From CAIYOL01 sp964494805 (lineage in GTDB: Bacteria > Planctomycetota > Phycisphaerae > Sedimentisphaerales > Anaerobacaceae), in the NCBI GenBank assembly GCA_964494805.1, contig CAZBST010000002.1, positions 186,001-250,000 on the forward strand: DNA of 64,000 nt, read 5' to 3'. The notes beneath the pieces are model-generated. The model was not told where the DNA came from and made no database searches. It worked only from the letters and a program-made list of their open reading frames with translations. Made by a program: the position numbers and the translations under genes. Positions within the stretch are counted from its first letter, which is position 1, and each line of letters opens with the position of its first letter. This document shows, in pieces, positions 8,998 through 17,496 of the stretch.

Positions 8998-9957
8998 TTA
9001 TTCCCCCGCTTCCGGACAGGACGTAATATAATCAATGCAATCACTCAAATTAGCTGTGGCAACAGCAACAGTACTATCAGCAGCTCCATAATAGAGATTA
9101 AGCTGATTTGTTTCTTTGTGAACAATAGCACCGGTAGGAAACACCACTCCGCCTACATCACCGATACGTTCGTAATCTTCTCGCGGCCCCAAAACCCATT
9201 CATCGCTTCGACGCAGAACTTTCCACGGCTCCTCCAAATCCAGCAAAGCCAATCCAACACGGTATATTTGTCCGGCAGTTGTGCTGCGGACGCCGTGGTA
9301 GAATATCATCCAGCCCTGTGGTGTTTCTATGGGCTGACAGGCAAGACCTACCCTGTGACAATCCCAGTAAGCCGAGCGTGTTGGAATCAGCAGCCTATGG
9401 TCGCCCCAGTGCTTCAAATCAGGAGAGAAACTAATCCACATATGCGCTTCACTGCGGACAATCGGCCTGTGAATTAATGCAAATCGTCCCTTGATTCTGC
9501 GAGGAAGCAAAGAGGCATCTTTATCTTCCGGAGGCAAAAGAGCGCCGAGACGGGCAAAGGTCCTGAAATTTTTCGTTATAGCCAACGAAACTACAGGGCC
9601 ACCCTCGCTGAAAGAGGTATACGTAATGCCGAACTGCTTCTGTTCTTCGAGCCAAATAATACGAGGGTCCTCCAGCCCCCACTTTTCTTCCCCGGAACTT
9701 TGGTCGGCCTCCAGAGTTGGTGCAGGGTCAATTTCCCAGTCGGTTAACCCATCGGCGCTGCGCGCCACGGTCAAATGTGAGAAACCTCGCATATCCTCAA
9801 CGCGAACCAGCAGCAGTATCTCTGTATTTAATTTAACTGCTCCAGGGTTAAAGACCGCATTCACCGGATAAGGCCAGTTCTCCGGTGTTAGTATAGGATT
9901 GCCTTCATATCTTTTGAAAAGCTCGAATGCTTTTTTTTGTTGTAAAAGCTCGACCAT
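8998..9957 (-). CDS. Glycoside hydrolase family 130 protein (mannoside phosphorylase-like)
   Basis: A 319-residue five-bladed propeller enzyme of GH130, whose members phosphorolyse beta-mannosides (some hydrolyse). Seen motifs: NAVFNPGAVKL, the catalytic-Asp motif GLEDPRI, DKDASLLPRRI, HRPIVRSEAHMWIS, YHGV and the closing LYYGAADS. The Arg and His residues around RIKGR and HRP are those that bind phosphate in phosphorylase members. There is no signal peptide, so it acts inside the cell on imported oligosaccharides. The gene converges on the SDR gene 12 bases away. The start has AGGG 8 bases upstream. The linkage specificity cannot be assigned from sequence alone. Confidence 0.9.
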   Translation of the reverse strand: MVELLQQKKAFELFKRYEGNPILTPENWPYPVNAVFNPGAVKLNTEILLLVRVEDMRGFSHLTVARSADGLTDWEIDPAPTLEADQSSGEEKWGLEDPRIIWLEEQKQFGITYTSFSEGGPVVSLAITKNFRTFARLGALLPPEDKDASLLPRRIKGRFALIHRPIVRSEAHMWISFSPDLKHWGDHRLLIPTRSAYWDCHRVGLACQPIETPQGWMIFYHGVRSTTAGQIYRVGLALLDLEEPWKVLRRSDEWVLGPREDYERIGDVGGVVFPTGAIVHKETNQLNLYYGAADSTVAVATANLSDCIDYITSCPEAGE

Positions 9958-10219
9958 AGTTTTAGCCCTAAAATATTCATCCGCCTCCGGCGGATAAAAG
10001 GGACACCGGGAAACTACCTCTTACGCCGCCTACGTTCTAATCGGCAAGATGAGCAGCTTACCGTAAATTAAAAATACGAATTTTAATTACTGCTGCACAA
10101 AAATCCAACTATATAGGATTGATATAATAGCAAACCCGGAATTGCCCGGTCAAGTCCGGAGGTTATTGACCGGCAACGCTGTTTCTGTTAATCTGTTTTG
10201 TTTTTAGGAGAATAGTTAA

Positions 10220-10855
10220 ATGAAAATCGACCGTTTAACTCTCGGTGCATATCAAACCAATTGCTTCGTCCTGCGCGAAAGCAAAACAGCCAAAGACTGC
10301 CTGATTATTGATGCAGGCCTGGCGGCTGATGAGCTTGTCGATTTCCTCCAAAAGCACGGGTTAAATCCGGTTGCTGCGGTTCTCACGCACGGCCACGTAG
10401 ACCACGTTACAGGCCTGGCCGAATTACGACGCCGCTTCCCACACATAAAGGTCTACATCCATAAGCTCGATGCCGGAATGCTCACGGGGGAAAAAGATAA
10501 TCTCTCGTCTCTGGCGGGTGTATCGTTTAGCCCCGCGCCTGCTGATTTTTTCCTGGAGGATGGAGACGTAATCGAGCAGGCCAATATAAAGCTGGACGTC
10601 CTTCATACCCCCGGCCACACGCAAGGTGGTATTTGCCTGTATTCAAAGGATGAGGGAATCGTTTTCGTAGATGATACTTTGTTTGCTGATTCGGTTGGCC
10701 GAACGGATATACCGGGCGGAAGCGCAACGCAATTGATAAAGAGCATAAAGCAAAAACTTTGCACCCTGCCTGATGAGACTATTGTTTATCCCGGCCACGG
10801 CCCACAGACTACAATAGCGCAGGAAAAAGCACACAACCCGTTTATCTCGCCGTAG
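10220..10855 (+). CDS. Metallo-beta-lactamase-fold hydrolase (glyoxalase II-like)
   Basis: A 211-residue single-domain MBL-fold protein. The metal-binding motif THGHVDH is followed by HTPGHTQG, DDTLF and a final PGHGP histidine, giving the complete set of dinuclear zinc ligands. It lacks the C-terminal substrate-binding domain of GloB, so it is of the short 'YcbL' type, which hydrolyse glutathione-like thioesters or related compounds. AGGAGAATAGTTAA precedes the ATG. Its last codons and stop run into a REP-like palindrome (10847-10871). It stands alone. Confidence 0.9.
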   Translation: MKIDRLTLGAYQTNCFVLRESKTAKDCLIIDAGLAADELVDFLQKHGLNPVAAVLTHGHVDHVTGLAELRRRFPHIKVYIHKLDAGMLTGEKDNLSSLAGVSFSPAPADFFLEDGDVIEQANIKLDVLHTPGHTQGGICLYSKDEGIVFVDDTLFADSVGRTDIPGGSATQLIKSIKQKLCTLPDETIVYPGHGPQTTIAQEKAHNPFISP

Positions 10856-10871
10856 CGCCAGCGAAGGCGGA
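10847..10871. repeat. REP-like palindrome overlapping a stop codon
   Basis: The sequence TCGCCGTAGC-GCCA-GCGAAGGCGGA is an imperfect inverted repeat with the same GCGAAGGCGGA arm as the copy near 4130. It supplies the last residues and TAG stop of the MBL-fold gene. Confidence 0.45.
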
Positions 10872-11049
10872 TTCCTGCAATAACCGACTTGTGGTGTTTT
10901 GGCACAAAGCATGCTAGGACCAACTCGCATCATTGGCCTAAGAATGTGACTACGGCAGGAGGAAAGAGTCCTTTATGAACAGTTTGACGATTACCAATAA
11001 ACTATATTTCATCCCACAGTAACAACAGACCAAATTTCTGCAAAAAGTG

Positions 11050-11078
11050 TTGAAATCGGGCACCAATTACAATATAAT
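11050..11078 (+). promoter_or_regulatory. Sigma-70-type promoter
   Basis: TTGAAA (11050-11055), a 17-base spacer and a perfect TATAAT (11073-11078). The expected transcription start is near 11085, which leaves almost no leader before an ATG at 11096 and favours the ATG at 11147 for the gene below. Confidence 0.75.
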
Positions 11079-11146
11079 ATGGAGGTTAGAAAGCCATGAC
11101 GTCGTCTGACGGAGCTATCTGCAAAATACAAGTATGGGGTACTAAA

Positions 11147-12202
11147 ATGAAAAGATGTAAGCGCTGTATTATCCCAGAGGTACCTGGGGTTACCTTCAAC
11201 AAAGATGGTATTTGCAGTTGTTGCCTGAGCTACGAGGAGGAAAAGTGTTTAGGCAAAGAAGAATTAGATAAAATCATCAGTTCGATCAGGAAAAAAGACA
11301 ACAGATACGATTGTATCGTTCCTCTGAGTGGTGGAAGAGATAGTACCTTCGTTCTGTACGTAGCTAAAAAAATATACGACTTGAAAGTTTTAGCCGTGAA
11401 TTATGATAACGAGTTTAGAACCGACCAAGCGGTAATTAATATGGAGAACGCTTGTAAACGGCTTAACATCGACTTTCTTTCGGTTCGCTCCAAAAGAAAT
11501 ATTGCGCAGCAAATGGTAAAGTGTGCTATACGTTCTTCTGTATCAATTGGATATCCTTGTCTGTGTCGCGCATGTGAATACGGTTACAGAGCTGTTATTT
11601 ACAGAGCTGCAGAAAAATATAAAGTGCCATTAATACTATGGGGGCAATCATCGGCCGAAAAATTGCCAGAAGCATTTATAAACTTGGGGAGGAATAAGTC
11701 CTTAAGAAAGTTTCTAAAACTGCTAAAGGTCAATTTTTACAAAGTTGAGTTTTGTGCGCTGCTGCAGAAACTTGAATTTTATGTACCCGGCACTAAGCTC
11801 TTTAAAAGAAGTTATCTTCCTACCTTAAAGAATAAGGATATAAAAGAAGTTCGCTTATTTGACTACATACCATGGGATAGAAAAAAAATAAAAGAGACTA
11901 TAATAAATGAACTTGGTTGGAAAAAACCTCAAGGTCACGTGTCAACGTGGCGAACCGATTGTACGCTCCATGATCTTGCGAATTATTATTCCTTTAAGCG
12001 GTTTGGTTGTAGTCGATCCTGTTTCGGATATACCAAGATGATAAATAGTAAGCAGATAGATAGGGAGGAAGCTTTGAAGCAGGAAGAAGAAATGGCGGCA
12101 AATTACGTAGAAAATATACGAGAATTGTTAGAAGATAAAATCGGTTTGTCAGAAAAAGAGGCAGATAAAATATTATCATTCGACCCGCAAGTTACCAAGT
12201 AA
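11147..12202 (+). CDS. PP-loop ATPase, N-acetyl sugar amidotransferase-like
   Basis: A 351-residue protein of the WbpG/PseA/LegX type. It opens with MKRCKRCIIPEVPGV and a Cys cluster at about residues 23-26 (probable zinc site), then has the ATP pyrophosphatase P-loop SGGRDS at about 61-66. These enzymes use ammonia to convert an acetamido group of a nucleotide sugar to an acetamidino group for surface polysaccharides. Usually they sit beside a HisF/HisH-like pair inside an O-antigen cluster; here the gene is alone. It is visibly richer in A+T than its neighbours, suggesting transfer. An upstream ATG at 11096 has GGAGG, but the promoter position and the family N-terminus favour 11147, which has GGGG 8 bases before it. 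Confidence 0.82.
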   Translation: MKRCKRCIIPEVPGVTFNKDGICSCCLSYEEEKCLGKEELDKIISSIRKKDNRYDCIVPLSGGRDSTFVLYVAKKIYDLKVLAVNYDNEFRTDQAVINMENACKRLNIDFLSVRSKRNIAQQMVKCAIRSSVSIGYPCLCRACEYGYRAVIYRAAEKYKVPLILWGQSSAEKLPEAFINLGRNKSLRKFLKLLKVNFYKVEFCALLQKLEFYVPGTKLFKRSYLPTLKNKDIKEVRLFDYIPWDRKKIKETIINELGWKKPQGHVSTWRTDCTLHDLANYYSFKRFGCSRSCFGYTKMINSKQIDREEALKQEEEMAANYVENIRELLEDKIGLSEKEADKILSFDPQVTK

Positions 12203-12329
12203 AACGTGATCATTAACGTATAGTATGCTGGTGTTGCCGCCCTATAAATAAAATTAATCCAACGATGGAATTCGTTTTTGGTCTCTGGTCTTGAGTGTCT
12301 GTTCGCTATCCTTTAAACCCTATCTACTA

Positions 12330-13178
12330 TCAAAAGTTATTGAAGTATTCCGGCTTGCCGTCGTCACTGTCGTAACGTGTCGTATCTTCCCCCTCTGCGT
12401 CGATTCTGATTCGCTCGATACGCTCAGCTCGTTTGCTGATACTGTCAACGATAACCAGAATTGCACTCATTTTCACATCGCCGGTCGCTATTTCAAAAGG
12501 CACAGGCATCCGCGTCCTGAATGATTTTAAAACACTCTCCGTGCCTCGGCCAATCACCGAATCATAAGGGCCGGTCATCCCGATATCAGTAATATATGCT
12601 GTGCCCTTAGGCAGAATTTTTTCGTCGGCTGTTACAACATGTGTGTGAGTGCCGAAACAGCAGCTTACCCTGCCGTCAAGATGATAGCCCATTGCAATCT
12701 TTTCACTTGTGGCCTCAGCGTGGAAATCAACAAATATGATGTCGGCTTGTTGCTGAAGCTGCGGCAGAACCTTATCAATAGCATTATAGGGACAATCAGC
12801 TGGCCTCATAAACAACCGGCCTATCAGAGAGACGACACCTACGGTCGGCCCCTTGGCTGTCTTATAAATTCCGAAATATCTACCCGCAGCTAATTCGGAC
12901 AGATTCGCAGGCCGGACGATATTGTCCGCTGTCTCCAACGTTTCAACAATCTCCCTTTTGCGGTAAGTATGGTCTCCCAGCGTAATCAGATTCACGCCAT
13001 ATCTTAGCAGTTTGGTATATATTTGCGGAGTCAGACCCGAGCCGCCTGCAGCATTTTCAGCGTTGGCTATTACGCAGTCGATGCTCATCTCCCTGACCAA
13101 TGACTTAAGTTTCTCGGCGACAACACGTCTGCCCGGCCGACCCACTATATCACCAATACAAAGTACATTTATCTTCAT
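12330..13178 (-). CDS. ymdB: YmdB-type metallophosphoesterase (TIGR00282 family)
   Basis: A 282-residue cytoplasmic phosphoesterase with the dinuclear metal ligands visible: GDIVGRPGR, NAENAAGG, GDHTYRK, DFHAEATSEK and GTHTHVVTADE. Bacillus YmdB hydrolyses cyclic nucleotides and influences RNase Y and developmental gene expression. It lies 45 bases downstream of rny, the usual pairing in many bacteria, and is probably in the same transcription unit. Confidence 0.93.
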   Translation of the reverse strand: MKINVLCIGDIVGRPGRRVVAEKLKSLVREMSIDCVIANAENAAGGSGLTPQIYTKLLRYGVNLITLGDHTYRKREIVETLETADNIVRPANLSELAAGRYFGIYKTAKGPTVGVVSLIGRLFMRPADCPYNAIDKVLPQLQQQADIIFVDFHAEATSEKIAMGYHLDGRVSCCFGTHTHVVTADEKILPKGTAYITDIGMTGPYDSVIGRGTESVLKSFRTRMPVPFEIATGDVKMSAILVIVDSISKRAERIERIRIDAEGEDTTRYDSDDGKPEYFNNF

Positions 13179-13223
13179 AGTTCGTTGCTCGTGGTCCGAT
13201 TCACTAATATCTCCGACTATCTG

Positions 13224-14804
13224 CTATTTTGCATACTCGATGCAGCGCAGCTCGCGAAGCAGCGTTACCTGGATTTCGCCCGGATATGCCATTTCACTTT
13301 CAACCTTGTTGGCAATATCACGTGCGATTTTCATTGCTGATTCATCGTCAATTTTTTCGGCGTTCACAATTACACGGATTTCGCGTCCCGCCTGAATTGC
13401 ATAAGCGTTTTCGACGCCTTTGAAGCTGTTGGCGATTTCCTCCAGCTTCTCTAATCGTTTGATATATCTTTCGAGAGTCTCTCTTCTGGTCCCCGGCCGC
13501 GACGCGCTTATCGCATCGGCAGCGGAAACCAGCGGAGTATAAGGATTATCCGCCGGGATGTCCCCGTGATGTCCCGCAACGGCGTTCAGCACAATAGGCG
13601 ATTCGTTGAAACGTTTGAGAAAGTTTGCGCCTATATCGGGGTGACTGCCTTCAACCTCATGGTCAATGGCTTTACCGATATCATGAAGCAGTCCCGCACG
13701 TCTGGCTATTGCCCCGTCCAGACCAAGCTCATCAGCCATAATCTGAGACAGAAATGCCACTTCAATGCTGTGCCGAAGCACATTCTGGCCGTAACTTGTC
13801 CTGAAGCTCAAAGCACCTATCAAACTGAGCACTCTATTACTCAAACCTCTGACATTGGCCTCGACTGCGGCGTCTCTGCCGAGCTGCAGAACCTTCTGGT
13901 TAACTTCTTTTTTGGTGCTTGCGACAAGCTCCTCGATTCGAGACGGATGGATCCGTCCGTCCTGTATCAGCCTTTCCATCGCAAGGCGGGCAACTTCACG
14001 TCTGACGGGACTGAAGCCGCTTACAACAATCATCCCCGGAGTGTCATCGACAATCACATCTACGCCCGTGGCCTTCTCAAACGCACGGATATTTCGGCCT
14101 TCTCTGCCGATAATCCGCCCCTTCATATCGTCGTTTGGAATCTCAACCGTTGATACGGATACTTCGCACGTATGCTCAGCAGCATAACGCTGAATGGCGC
14201 AGCTGATTATTTCCCGGCTCTTTTCACCGGCTATTTCGTTGCTTTCTTCGACCTTGCGGGCAATCAAAGCTGACATCTCGTGCTCGCACTCATCTTCGAG
14301 CCGTTTCAGCAGCAGCTCCTTGGCTTCTTCAACACCCATCCCGGCGATTTTAAGAAGCTGGTTCTTCTGCTGCGCCGCCAAAATGGAAAGCTGCTTTTCC
14401 TTGTTGTCGATATTGTGCAATCTTCTCTCGACCTCTTTTCCCTGCTGTTTTAATGTCTTTTCCTGCTGTTGGAGAAGTTCGGCCTGCCGGTCGAGGGCAT
14501 CCTCGTGTTTGCTTAATCTCATTTCGTTCTCGTGCAGCTCGGCTCGAACTCGGTTGGTCTCTGCTGTAAATTGTTCCTTTTTCTTGATGTTTTCTTCAGC
14601 AGCATCAATCTGCGCAGATTTAATTATATTCTCCGCTTCCTTTTTGGCAGCATCGATTTGCCGTTGCAGGTCCTCCTTAAAGGCTTTGGCCTTGGCCCTG
14701 GTAATCATCTGAAAGACTATAGCAGCTAAGGCGAGCCCCAGAATAAAAGTAACAATTGGGACAAAAACAGACGGGAGGCCAACTTGCATCATTATGGCAT
14801 CCAT
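13224..14804 (-). CDS. rny: Ribonuclease Y
   Basis: A 526-residue membrane-anchored endoribonuclease that starts mRNA decay. Order of parts: N-terminal transmembrane helix (about 10-33), a long charged coiled coil (about 35-200), a KH RNA-binding domain with GRIIGREGRNIRAFE, and an HD domain with the metal site LLHDIGKAID. The length matches the usual 510-530. AGGTAGGAATT precedes the start. Paired with ymdB downstream. Confidence 0.97.
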   Translation of the reverse strand: MDAIMMQVGLPSVFVPIVTFILGLALAAIVFQMITRAKAKAFKEDLQRQIDAAKKEAENIIKSAQIDAAEENIKKKEQFTAETNRVRAELHENEMRLSKHEDALDRQAELLQQQEKTLKQQGKEVERRLHNIDNKEKQLSILAAQQKNQLLKIAGMGVEEAKELLLKRLEDECEHEMSALIARKVEESNEIAGEKSREIISCAIQRYAAEHTCEVSVSTVEIPNDDMKGRIIGREGRNIRAFEKATGVDVIVDDTPGMIVVSGFSPVRREVARLAMERLIQDGRIHPSRIEELVASTKKEVNQKVLQLGRDAAVEANVRGLSNRVLSLIGALSFRTSYGQNVLRHSIEVAFLSQIMADELGLDGAIARRAGLLHDIGKAIDHEVEGSHPDIGANFLKRFNESPIVLNAVAGHHGDIPADNPYTPLVSAADAISASRPGTRRETLERYIKRLEKLEEIANSFKGVENAYAIQAGREIRVIVNAEKIDDESAMKIARDIANKVESEMAYPGEIQVTLLRELRCIEYAK

Positions 14805-15579
14805 AATTCCTACCTTTCATTTGCAGTTACAAAACGTTCAAAGTACTACTCAATGGAGTTCAATCGCGGCTCTTACGGCAGGAAAGCTACAAAGAAATGG
14901 TTGTGAATTATGAAATCTTTTTTTTGCTGGAGCGTAGAATCAACTACTACCTGGGGGTCAAAATTGCCTCTAATTGTGGCATTCTTGGCGCCAACGAGTT
15001 TCTTTTTTCCCCAAAATCGCTGATTTTATGCTCAATACCGGCACTTCTTCGCTGGTAAGCAAAAGTTTTTTCAAACAGATTTCGTTTCACTCTAAATTCA
15101 CTCTTTTTCCGTCGCTTCTCGAATCCCTGTCTGCTTCTCTCTTCGTTCTCTGCAACGGTTTCTTAATATGTTTCTGTAGCTTAACCACCGTTCGAGAAAG
15201 GACTTACACTCACTTTCTCTATTGCTTGTCCCTTTACAAGGCAGTGTAAACTCTACAGATGATACGGGACAATCCGCAATCCTGTTCATCAGTTGATATA
15301 TCGAATACTATGCTATACTACTTTTGGCAATTGGTCAAGAAAAAAAACTTTTATAACGCTTTTGACAAAAATTTCTATAAGTCCTTCACAAAAAGGAGGT
15401 TATACGCTCCCAACAGCTCGGCTTTTCAGCATTTTGAGGCTTATTTTGTGTGCTTTTTTACCAAAAACGTATGTTTTTCGAGGCGGCGATTTTTGCAATG
15501 GCCGAAAGGCCGGTTTCAGGATAATATATTGCAAATCTTAACTGGCGCTCACAGAAACAGAATTCGTTTAGGTTAGCAG
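14805..15579. other. Non-coding spacer between divergent rny and the glycosyltransferase
   Basis: 775 bases without a gene I can support. It must hold the promoters of rny (minus) and of the glycosyltransferase (plus). A possible plus-strand promoter is TTGATA near 15292 with TATACT near 15310, but the spacer is only about 15 bases. Short frames on both strands have no family likeness. The length would allow a small RNA; I recognise none. Confidence 0.4.
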
Positions 15580-16707
15580 ATGAGTAAAAAGCAAAAAGAT
15601 TCAGAAACAAAAACAACCGAGAAGAAACCGCTTCGGCCGGCTTTAATTGTTTCGGCTGAGACTATCTCCGAGTATTCGATATTCTTAAAGCACCTGCTGG
15701 TTGGTCTGGTTGACGACTCGATTCCCGTGGCCCTGGTCTGTCCGGCGAAGTACGACCTGGGTTCTGTCGTTCCGCCGCCGGTCGAGGTTATCAGGTTCCC
15801 GGCCTTCGACTCGCCTCTGCTCAAGCGGCAAAACAAAAAAAAGCTTATCGAGCAGCTCGGCGATTTTAAGCCGACCGTTCTGCACTGCTTGTGCCAAGAC
15901 GAAGCGCATTTTGCCAGGCAGTTGGCATGGCAGCTTGATTTGCCATATCTATTGATGGTCACTTCTCTGCAGAAGCGGTTCGGCCGGCTTTTTATCTCCC
16001 ATAGTCGTTGCGCAAAAATCATCGTCCCGGCTGAAACTCTCGCCGCTAATGTTGCCGAACTCTACCCCGCCTTTACCGACCGCATCGAGCGGATAAATAT
16101 CGGCACCTTCGCCTCGGAGACAAGCAGCTGTTTCCGTGAGCCACGCTGGCTCGCAAGTATGGTAACGGCTCATCCGTTGAACAACGAAAGCGATTTCGAG
16201 AATCTGTTCGGTGCGGTAAAGCATCTGGCTATTGACGGATACGAATTTATGCTGGTGATAACAGGCGGCGGACGGGCGGAAAAGCAGGTCTGGAAACTGC
16301 TGACAGCGCGCGGCCTTTCGCAGATTGTTACCATTGTTCCGAGATTGGAGATGCTGCGTCCGGTTTTGGCTGCCGGTGATATTTTCATCCAGCCCAGGCC
16401 CAGCGATACTTTTAATCCTTTGCTGCTCGAAGCAATGAGTGTCGGGGCGGCTGTCGCGGGCTGTAAGGGAGGAGTAGATGATTTGATTATCGAGGACGAA
16501 ACTGCGGTTGTGTTCGACCCGGCTGATGAGTTGAGTATATATAACACGCTGAAGCGCCTTTTCGACAGGCGAGAGCTGGCGCAGCAAATCGCTAAAGCAG
16601 CGCAGCAGTATTTGAGAGAAAATTACACCGTCAGCAATATGATTTCTTCTACCCTGCAGGCCTATTACGATGCCCAGACCTGGCTCAAACACCGCCGCCG
16701 GTCTTAA
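15580..16707 (+). CDS. GT-B glycosyltransferase (family 4-like)
   Basis: A 375-residue cytoplasmic glycosyltransferase. The N-terminal half (1-200) is the acceptor domain. The C-terminal half from about residue 220 (YEFMLVITGGGRAEKQVWKL) is the nucleotide-sugar domain, with RPVLAAGDIFIQPRPSDTFN and LLLEAMSVGAAVAG, the conserved Glu of GT4 enzymes. The acceptor and donor are unknown. The start at 15580 gives a short charged N-terminus and no signal peptide; only a weak AGG-like site precedes it. From residue 220 to past its stop the DNA is repeated at 17947-18566, fused to a restriction-enzyme gene; over about 460 coding bases I count roughly two dozen differences, nearly all synonymous (one Lys-to-Arg change). 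Confidence 0.88.
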   Translation: MSKKQKDSETKTTEKKPLRPALIVSAETISEYSIFLKHLLVGLVDDSIPVALVCPAKYDLGSVVPPPVEVIRFPAFDSPLLKRQNKKKLIEQLGDFKPTVLHCLCQDEAHFARQLAWQLDLPYLLMVTSLQKRFGRLFISHSRCAKIIVPAETLAANVAELYPAFTDRIERINIGTFASETSSCFREPRWLASMVTAHPLNNESDFENLFGAVKHLAIDGYEFMLVITGGGRAEKQVWKLLTARGLSQIVTIVPRLEMLRPVLAAGDIFIQPRPSDTFNPLLLEAMSVGAAVAGCKGGVDDLIIEDETAVVFDPADELSIYNTLKRLFDRRELAQQIAKAAQQYLRENYTVSNMISSTLQAYYDAQTWLKHRRRS

Positions 16708-16719
16708 CGCGGCAAGCAA

Positions 16720-16860
16720 GATTGGCTTCGTTTGGGTTCGTTTTGAACGATTCGCCGTTTTAAGTTTTTGGTTATTAGTCATTGTATTTGCTGAGCTTAC
16801 ACTCATTTTTGGCATTTCGAAAATTGGCTTTGTTTGACATATTTCTGTTCATTTTGATTG
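16720..16860. repeat. Dispersed repeat A, copy 1
   Basis: Starts ATTGGCTTCGTTTGGGTTCG and ends near TTCATTTTGATTGAAA. Similar copies are at 18424-18566 and 28633-28773. The minus strand gives peptides of the 'KTNPI' or 'TKPIL' type but no real gene. Copies 1 and 2 lie inside the larger duplicated segment; copy 3 is 10 kb away after an unrelated gene. Confidence 0.75.
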
Positions 16861-17010
16861 AAATTTCTGCTCAGCGCAGAAAATCTCTGCTTTCGTCTTC
16901 GCTTCGCTACGACGAAAAATTTACTATTTATTATTTACTATTTATAAATGATGGTTTGAGTTAGCCGGATGGCATTGGCAATCCCTTTAAAGAGAGACCG
17001 TCTCTCTACG

Positions 17011-17222
17011 ATTAGACGGACTTGCGCGAATGATGCGAAAAAGTGTTCGATTCTCAATACCAGATTCTCGTAACTCGTTTTGGGAAAAGGAGTAAAAAAA
17101 ATTTGGAAAAATGGGGTTTAGGGGTTCAACTATATGCGCTTTTGATTGAAAATCGCTGATTATATTGATTCATACTGATTACGCTGATGAAATGGATTTA
17201 TCTAAGCCGCGGGGGCTTTTAC
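17011..17222. repeat. Dispersed repeat B, copy 1
   Basis: Shares with 28939-29113 the blocks GACGGACTTGCGCG, GATGCGAAAAA, TCTCGTAACTCG, AAAGGAGTAAAAAAAAT and GCGGGGGCTTTTAC in the same order. In both places it directly follows repeat A, so A and B may form one composite unit. Confidence 0.7.
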
Positions 17223-17357
17223 AATTTTGCTGTTGTTTCCGGAAGCCGCAATGAGGAACATTAGTATTACGCAGGAGCGAAGCGACGAAGTAAATAGGGA
17301 AGATGGCCGAATGGTTCGGCAAGCTCACCATAAAAACTGGAGGACGCAACAGCAAAT
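17223..17357. mobile_element. MITE-like element with terminal inverted repeats, copy 1
   Basis: Begins TTTTGCTGTTGTTTCC and ends GGAGGACGCAACAGCAAA, an inverted repeat of about 10-16 bases. The inside (AGCCGCAATGAGGAAC, then GAAGTAAATAGGGAA) matches the copy at 18735-18844 with small insertions. No open frame, so it would need a transposase from elsewhere. Confidence 0.6.
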
Positions 17358-17398
17358 ACCGTCAATATGGCACAGCTAAAACTTACCAAACTCGAATC

Positions 17399-17427
17399 TT
17401 GACTTTCCTTCTCTCATATACTAAATT
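17399..17427 (+). promoter_or_regulatory. Possible promoter of the chimeric gene
   Basis: TTGACT at 17399-17404, a 17-base spacer and TAAATT at 17422-17427. The -35 box is near consensus, the -10 box is weaker. The leader would be about 65 bases. Confidence 0.4.
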
Positions 17428-17496
17428 CCTATAAAACCGTGTCGTATGTTATTATATTAGAGCTATAAAGTTTCGGTTCAATTGAATGGGGATTAG

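Noticed and set aside
10962..11024. Fifteen-codon frame after an AGGAGG site (GGCAGGAGGAAAGAGTCC), also looked at as a possible RNase P RNA signature
   Set aside because: Too short to support as a gene, and the surrounding bases do not continue any conserved RNase P core.
15098..15576. Short frames (about 63-105 codons) between rny and the glycosyltransferase
   Set aside because: Overlapping in several frames and both strands, no start signals and no recognisable domain.
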